Below, piece by piece: positions 57,542-64,000 of a stretch of DNA of 64,000 nt; the stretch's first letter is position 1, and each line of letters starts with the position of its first letter. The notes under the pieces are model-generated. The model saw only the letters and a list, made by a program, of their open reading frames with translations. It did no database searches and was not told the origin of the DNA. Source of the stretch: Arachnopeziza araneosa. Taxonomy: Eukaryota > Ascomycota > Leotiomycetes > Helotiales > Arachnopezizaceae. Made by a program: the position numbers and the translations under genes. Location: the NCBI GenBank assembly GCA_003988855.1, contig QYAI01000042.1, positions 1 to 64,000 of the forward strand, in the 5' to 3' direction.

Positions 57542-58087
57542 CTATACTTCCTTGGGCTTCGAATCAACATCCGTCGGCTCTCTCACCAACAAGGTCTCAT
57601 CCTCCACAGCCGCTGCCCCCTTCCCCCTTCCTTCAACGATAGCATAACCTGCAGCACCAGCAACGCCCTTCATGACCAAATCACTCTCCTTCCTCACCAC
57701 ATAGAACGACCTGACCCCACGCAAGACTCGCGCCCGCCACACCCACTTTGGTAATTTGACTTCCCGCCAGATCCCACCGTGCTCCCAGAAATGGCCCTTG
57801 ATATCCGCATCCCAATCAACCTTAATCTTAACCGTGAAGCTCAGCGACAATGGGATTTCCATAACCTGAATGTCGCGGCCTATTCATCATATTTTAGCGA
57901 CAGGATTGTGGAACTGACATTGAAACGCACCAAGGTAAGATCCTTCTTGGAGCTTCGACGATCGGATGTTGTAGAAGAGATTACTTGCTGCGTGGTAGAG
58001 GATGACGGATGTGTCTATTGGTGCCTGCATCTCGAAGAAGTCTTCTCCTCTGGTGTAGAAGTCTTCTTCTTCTGTTGTGACGCTCAT
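57542..58087 (-). CDS. hypothetical protein, two exons
   Basis: Exons 58087-57919 and 57879-57542, 168 residues. It reads MSVTTEEEDFYTRGEDFFEM at the start, continues GSYLGAFQC-RDIQVMEIPL across the junction, and then a beta-rich run (SLSFTVKIKVDWDADIKGHF, GIWREVKLPKWVWRARVL) before an acidic end. The pattern of alternating strands with a WxxxVKLPKWVW core suggests a small beta-sandwich, but I know no family. The intron (57918-57880) is only 39 nt, short even for a fungus, with GCTAAAAT as branch point. I preferred it because other donors or acceptors break the frame. Confidence 0.6.
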
Positions 58088-59310
58088 GTTGTTCTCTTAG
58101 CTTTAATTTTATAGTTCGAGGATCTGAAGTGTTTGCTTAGAAGAAATGAAGAGAAAATTAGAGAATTGTGTTTGCGTTGCACCGGGAAGCGGCAGAGTGA
58201 TTGTATTGTCAAGGGGTTATTGATGCGATAATTTTATCGCAATCCCCGCAGTATTCACAAACAATGATGCGATTGCTATGAATCTGCTATTCAAGTTTTC
58301 ATGCGTGGCTCCAAGCTCCATATAAGTATAAGTTCTGTTTCTCTTCCGCTAAACTTTCTGGAACCGACAACGCAAAAGTAATTTTAACAGCTACAGTCTT
58401 CCGCAAACTATCGACATTCAACATTATGAAGGACCAAAGAGAACTACCCCTGATCGAGATGCATTGCTTGCTGCTCCTGAGAGATATGGTTTTGGTAGCG
58501 ACCATGCGGATTTTCATCTACGTCTTCTCCATTATGTGCACCCCTGTTTGAGATTCATGGAAGGGTGGATGGGAGATTGAGAGGGAATTTGCAGAGTAAG
58601 AGGGTGATGAGTTTTGGGAGCAGGAGAAGCTTTACAAAGACACTTCAGGAGTTCTACAGATGCAGAACTCTAATGGGAAACTCAGCTACCTACAATGTTG
58701 TCTATTTCAGTGATTGATTGTCAAATATGTGTTTGAATTATACAGTTCAATATCCACGCCTGCTCGTCTTACGAGTACAGTTAGACTTTCTGACAATAAT
58801 ATCTTTTAAGATTGCAGATCTAAATGGCGAACAATTAAAGTTTAACTTTATTGTTTGATAGTTCCTTCTGTCTTTTAAGAATAAGGTTCAGTATTTGATT
58901 TTCTTGCGCAAGTTATGAATATAGACAATCAGATCTGAATTTAATGTTTTTGTTGTTGTTATCATCTAATATTCACTCAAAATAAAGTCAATTCGTATCT
59001 TTTCAGGCCACACGGCGTGCCCCTCCCCCACCCTCCCCCTTTTTTTTTTTGGGCAAATTATTGCATTATTGTCAGTCAGCTATACAAGTGGTACAAGAAT
59101 GGCTGTGATATCCTACTATCGAGCCATATTGCATAGAGGTCAACAGTGTAACGAATATGGGGTTTTCAAATCTTTACTATTGTTATTCTACCTAGCATCC
59201 ATAGTTTTGAATGAGAAGATATCTTACAGCAAGTTAATCACTTAACATTTACCCAACATATATACAAGTATGCTCGTCATGATTCATTCTTTCCTCTTAT
59301 GAGTGACCCT
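58088..59310. other. intergenic, AT-rich, no gene
   Basis: Contains a CCTCCCCC run then a T12 run at about 59021-59052. Nothing coding recognised in over 1.2 kb. Confidence 0.5.
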
Positions 59311-60539
59311 TTATGGCTTATCAATCATCCAGTCAGCCAAACTAGTCTCGGTTTTCGGCTTCAAATGCGCTGATTTCTCAACGAAAATCTCTTGGCAACC
59401 AAGTTGACCGCCCTTCTTCCACTTCATTCCAAATCCCTCCTGAAACCCTAGAATCCTAACACCACCCATCGAAAAACCAAAGTTCCTCTTGATCCAGACA
59501 TCGAGCGGTAACTTGATCACTCTCTCTTTAATTTTGGTGGTTAGCTGCTCTCCAGCAGGTTTCTTAACATCGCGAGGTGATCCACCTTGCTCGGATGAGA
59601 CACAGATACGATAATAGATCTTGATTTCCTTCTTCCACTTTGGGATCTGAATGATGGTCATGCGGCCGTCGACGTGGAGAGGAGGTTGATTCTCGGGATA
59701 TCTAACAAGGAGCAGTTAGCATTTTTAACATGACATATTCGCAAGAACCTTAAAGATGGGCTTTGACAGGGAAGAGTAAGATACTGAAGCACTTACTCAA
59801 CAAGAGACTCAACTACATTCGACTTTGGGATCAGAATACTCCGATACTCATATCGAAAAGTTCTAGTCGTCAGATCATACACGATTTCTTTAGCACCAGA
59901 TGGCTTTCTCATATGTTTAGAACCACTATGGTGCGACCCGGAGTGGACAGATTGTTCGTCATGAGCGTTCGGCCAGTCTCCACCATGCATCCCTGAGCCC
60001 CTTCTATATTTGGAGCGTGGAGGAGGGCTGATACGACGAGGCCCTGCAGGACGGTTGACAGCTTGGGGAAGAAGACTGGGGTGAGGCTGGCGTTTATGAA
60101 ATCCGGATGGCCATGCTGATGAGAGACCATCACTAGACGAGGTTGATAATGTCGATGACAGACTAGCTCCACCGCCGTGCTTAGAGACAGCTTGAGAGAG
60201 TTCAAGCATAGGGAGAGGGCAAGAGACAGGCCTCATTCTTGGCTTAGGTGTTGGAGTGGACTGCTCAAATGGTGAGCCGATGTCGTCTAAATCGAGGGTT
60301 GGTAGACTATCCAAGTTGAGTGTTGTGTCGAGTTCCATGGAGATTGGAGAGGAGGGCAACATAGTGGGAATGCGTGGGAGTGGGGTTGGTTCGATTTCAA
60401 TGTGGGTATTCTCAACTGAAGTAGCTAATAGGGTTGGTCGTCTGCGACCTGCGACTCGTGGAGAGAATGAACGACCCTTGGGACGAGCAGTTGATATCGT
60501 TGACATTGATGCACGACGAGGTCGGCCAGTAGAATCCAT
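59311..60539 (-). CDS. hypothetical protein with disordered N-terminus
   Basis: Exons 60539-59797 and 59701-59311, 377 residues. The first 210 residues are Ser/Pro/Arg-rich and probably disordered (MDSTGRPRRASMSTISTARP...). A more conserved-looking core begins at KEIVYDLTTRTFRYEYRSIL and crosses the junction (VESLVE-YPENQPPLHVDGR) into a second half with IPKWKKEIKIYYRICV and IKLPLDVWIKRNFGF. No named domain recognised. The start was set at the Met before the PRRASMSTI segment; an upstream frame of about 50 codons exists but adds an unlikely hydrophobic stretch. Confidence 0.65.
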
Positions 60540-60800
60540 AGTGCAATAACTCTTACGCGTGTTGCGTGTTCTTAGAGCACTTTGTGGATTGGTGGGAATG
60601 AGAGAAAGTAGAAGAAGCTGAAGCAGATACAGATTGCGAGTGGGAGGTTTGCAAGATAAAGAAGTTGACGCGTGGTGGTTTTGGTTGGGCAACCTTGTGC
60701 AGAGGTGAATGTCAAATTATTCAATAGCACACAAACAAAAAGGAAAAATCAACAAGCATTCGTGGAAATCAAATATTAAAAAAGCGAGAAGTGATATCAA

Positions 60801-61684
60801 TCAGTTCCTCCTAGCTGGACCCCAGCTCCAGATATTCAGTCCAATCTTCCAGCCCGAGACGACTGGCAATCCAGCATGCCATGTTTCTTCATACCCTCTT
60901 CCATCTGGCCCCAAGTTGACCCAAAACACAGCATTACCAGCAATGGGCTTAAAGGTAATACCCATCTTCTCTTTCGAATCTCGTCCACTGCTCTTATTCT
61001 CCTGTCCACACTCTAGAAACTCACACCATTTCCCCTTTTCGATATCTGGCATTCGGACTCTTGGGAATTCGGTCCCACCACCTTCACATGAAGCATCCAC
61101 GTAGACCATAAATGTACTCACACGATCGGTCTCTCTACTGGCGCCGCTCCAATCATAATGATGAACATAATGTCCTCCGATTCCATATCTCTGGGTTCTC
61201 AATCTCTCAATATGTAGATCTGAGCGCCATCCTTGGAAAGAGCGTGCTCTATGTTCAATGCAACGAACAGTGTCATCACGATCAATGAGAGCTACTTCTG
61301 AGAAGCGAACTTCCTTGTTGATCTCTGTTTCAGGCCCATTTGAAACAGTGGATGGAGCGAATTTATCTTCACTGGTGGATGTTAGTCACGTGCATATCAA
61401 TTAGCAGAAATTGTCAAGACAGAGTAATACCTGATTTCAACAAGATGTTGTGATTCTTCCGGACTGAGAAAATTCTCGATATAGATGATTAATGGTTCAT
61501 GAGAGAGGATGTGAGTGTTGTAAGTATGGGACGGGCAGGTCAGGGGCTCATCAGTGGCGATTAGTGAGCTGTTGAAGGTTCGAAGTCCTTGATCTGTCGG
61601 CTTATTGATACCGTAGATGGAATTGGATATGGGAATGTACACGAAGATGTAGAGAAATGGAATGGCTGCGAGATAACCCAACAT
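60801..61684 (-). CDS. prolyl 4-hydroxylase-like 2OG-Fe(II) dioxygenase, membrane-anchored
   Basis: 2-Oxoglutarate/iron dioxygenase of the P4Hc family, 274 residues, exons 61684-61431 and 61371-60801. The N-terminal MLGYLAAIPFLYIFVYIPI is a signal anchor, placing the catalytic part in the ER lumen or outside. Iron ligands: His156 and Asp158 in VHHYDWSG and the distal His250 in ETWHAGLPV; the 2OG-binding basic residue is Lys260 in GWKIGLNIW. FPRVRMPDIEKGKWCEF matches family members in Ascomycota. The substrate in fungi is unproven. Start: the Met before the anchor; the frame upstream lacks an ATG. Confidence 0.92.
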
Positions 61685-63253
61685 CTTTCGTGGCTGGCGG
61701 TTGTGGTTACTGCCAAGCCAGCCCAAGCCTGCAGTCGCAATTCACGCTTTGACTGCCAAATGAGGCAAGATACCTTAGCAATGGGCTCTTTCTCAAGGCT
61801 CGCTTTACACTATGCCTACATATCAAAGAACCTTTTAATTTCAAGTTATTTATTTGACAATTTAGTTCTACGTGAATTCATCTGAACACTGAGAGCATTC
61901 TGCATACTCTCTTCATTTTCTACACGTGATCTGTTTGCCCTGTTTGCTAAACGTACGAACCCGTTTATGTTTACAACGTCGGTGCCTGCTGGAGAAAAGA
62001 TAATCCAAATTGATTCGAAAATCTATATAAACAGTGGCTCAGACGGTCAGATTTTTTTCTTTTCTTCTCTTTTCTTCACTTACCTTCTTGAGGGTCAGGC
62101 GCTCATGAATGCTTTGATCTACGGTACGAGACCTCTATTGCACATCGGGGCGTCGAGATCGTTGACTTTCCTGCGGGGACGTCATCGGGGGAATTTTTGA
62201 TTGCACACATCTTTCGGGATGCTTTTCATTATGACTATCGCTTTGCGGTGCTATGAAGAAGAGACAACGTCGGCCTTCTGTAAATTTTGCCTCCTAGAGT
62301 AGGTCTGAAGAAGAAGGAAAGGGAGGGAGATCGAACGTCTGGACTGCCGCTCATCCTATGCGGTGACTCGTCTCATTCCAGTGCACGTTTAACCCTAGAA
62401 TCGTACTTCCTTCTCCATGTAATATCCTAACCAAATTTCTGACCCCAGGCTGACAAAATAATCTAAGGTCTCAGAGAACTCGTATCACTGTTAGCATAGC
62501 AGGCATCAGCAACAAGATACTGTAAGTAAAAATTAACACTTCTAAAGCTCGATTATTCAATGCTTGGGTCGAGATTTAATGCATGGTAACAAAGTTACCC
62601 AATATCTCTCGATAATTAAGACTATCAAAAATAGTTTAGGTTTCGCACCAACTCCAGAAGATTCTAACCAATCTAATTCAGCGAAATATCCATTCCAGAT
62701 GATGAACTTCTTCTCCTCGTATAAACTATTTCTCTTTCCTTTCCCTTTCGCTGCCAGAACTTTCTCGCTATTCATAACCTCATCAGAAGCTTTCCTGAAT
62801 GCTGCCATTGTTGAACACGATTCAAGAGCTATATTACTTCAATGTACGGGGTCCGTTTGATATCACCACATGCTATCCCCCTTCAAGAGATCCGAGTGCC
62901 TAGGTAGTAAGCTGTGCTGAAAAGTCACGGGACTTTGCAACATTAAAGCACAACTTGAGTATCTGAGAACTATCGTCAATGATCTAGTTATCTAGTTACG
63001 TTTGATTAAAGCTCTAGAGTACGTAGACAAATTTTATTCGCAGTCCAGGCCCTTCTTTACAGTGGACGCGAACAAGATGTCGCACTTGACTACATAGGAT
63101 TCTTTAGTAGGAGATTTGAGGTCTGAGAAGACTTATAGCTCTACAAAACATTTCGTATGACTTAAAATATATATTTCTTCAATCCAGGGATTTTAAAGAG
63201 CATTTGTACCTACGTACAAGATGTTCTAGAAATTATATTACGTCCATGCAAAG
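61685..63253. other. intergenic, no convincing gene
   Basis: AT-rich. A minus-strand frame at 62557-62808 with an ATG start (MAAFRKASDEVMNSEKVLAA...) is 83 codons; its first half is basic and helical, the rest hydrophobic, and no domain is recognised. Possible small gene or relic. Confidence 0.35.
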
Positions 63254-63541
63254 ACCAAGCTAACCATTCATATGAAAGACATAGAGCTATATTGAAGTCA
63301 TAAATAAAGCAAAACCAACTCAATTCCAACCTAAATGACGCCGGCATCGCACCAAGCTAACTATTCATATGAGAGACATAAAGCGATATTGAAGTCATAA
63401 ATCAAGTAAACCAAACTCAATTCTAACCCAAATAACGCCTGCATCAGACTAAGCTGACTATTCATGTGAAAGCCATAGAGCTATATTGAAATCATAAGTA
63501 AAGCAAAACCAGCTCAATCCCAATCCAAGGGATGCCAGAAT
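63254..63541. repeat. 97-bp tandem repeat, three diverged copies
   Basis: Copies start at about 63254, 63351 and 63448 (accaagctaactattcatat and variants), each including gacatagagctatattgaag and a CAACTCAATTCC segment. Spacing is 97 bp in both intervals although the copies have diverged by roughly 10 to 20 percent, so length has been kept while sequence drifted. Not coding in any frame across the whole array. Confidence 0.88.
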
Positions 63542-64000
63542 CAGACCACCAACTAACAAAGGAAATCGTTGGCAAACCTCTTGAACAAAATTGTTCATTG
63601 GCTACCTAGGAAGTCACATATCGATCAAAGGCTAAAGGTAATTCCCTAAATCCATTGATCTATGCCAAATCCTCGTGCTCCTCAAAGTGCGTTCTGCTTG
63701 TCGAAATCAGCAAAGCCTTACCTTATCCACAACGACATAGCTGTTGATGAGCCTTGATGAAACTGTCCCTTCCACGGTTTACCACCAGTGGCACAGAATC
63801 ATGATTTTGTAGCGGCTGGGGCCCCGAAAGGCTTAGAACGGTGGCAATGAACGCGTCTGTGGGTGCCCCAAGAAGACGTGTTCAAGCGGTTTTCGGGGCA
63901 CTTGAGTAAGACTAGTGGCTTTTTTGGTTGGGTTATAAGCAAGCCTCACTGAGTTCGACCCACAATTCTCTGCCGCTAGCAGTTAACCGTAGAAGGGATA
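63542..64000. other. intergenic, window end
   Basis: No gene, tRNA or repeat recognised up to the right edge. Confidence 0.4.

Noticed and set aside
62557..62808. Transposase tail (basic MAAFRKASDEVMNSEK frame)
   Set aside because: Too short, with no DDE residues or inverted repeats around it.
1..64000. CRISPR array, prophage or other prokaryotic system
   Set aside because: The repeats found have no spacer structure, and all genes are eukaryotic with spliceosomal introns.

Overview
The window is nuclear DNA of a filamentous ascomycete (Pezizomycotina). Leotiomycetes/Helotiales is my guess from overall protein flavour and is inference only. Evidence for a fungus: dense genes split by short GT-AG introns (39 to about 100 nt in most cases), CTRAC-like branch points, and typical fungal families (GH6 cellobiohydrolase, a multi-WSC secreted protein, a glutaminase A-like protein, a GPI-type aspartic protease, an Ecl1-type zinc-finger protein, an HNH_2 nuclease). 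Scattered single 'n' bases mark ambiguous assembly positions, several inside genes.

Layout. 1-2.5 kb: codon-like triplet repeat at the left edge, then no gene. 2.5-9.5 kb: secreted GH6 cellulase (+), thioredoxin-like WCGDC protein (-), alpha/beta hydrolase (-), probably mitochondrial DEAD-box RNA helicase (-). 9.6-13.3 kb: repeat-rich stretch with a frameshifted HNH nuclease (-) whose 5' end abuts a minisatellite. 13.35-19.04 kb: an eight-exon secreted protein of about 1,780 residues (beta-propeller, Ig-like region, five WSC domains). 19-25.3 kb: GC-rich, microsatellite-rich, one Ecl1-type zinc-finger gene (-). 25.4-30.2 kb: aldo-keto reductase (+), EamA/SLC35G-type transporter (+), class III aminotransferase (-). 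30.5-39 kb: GPI-type aspartic protease (-), GNAT acetyltransferase (-), 11-exon glutaminase A-like protein (-). 40.6-50 kb: F-box protein (+), the divergent RDS3/PHF5A (-) and pinin/SDK/memA (+) pair, epoxide hydrolase (+), CCT8 (-) divergent from an HMG-box protein (+). 50.5-61.7 kb: Drs2-type flippase (-), CRIPT (+), three uncharacterised genes (-), prolyl 4-hydroxylase-like dioxygenase (-). 61.7-64 kb: no convincing gene; a 97-bp tandem repeat.

The genes do not form a biosynthetic cluster. Most of the right half is housekeeping (splicing, chaperonin, chromatin, lipid asymmetry); the left half holds secreted and accessory functions (cellulase, WSC protein, protease, glutaminase). Splice junctions were worked out by eye: each multi-exon model given as resolved keeps one reading frame with GT-AG borders, but none is confirmed by transcripts.
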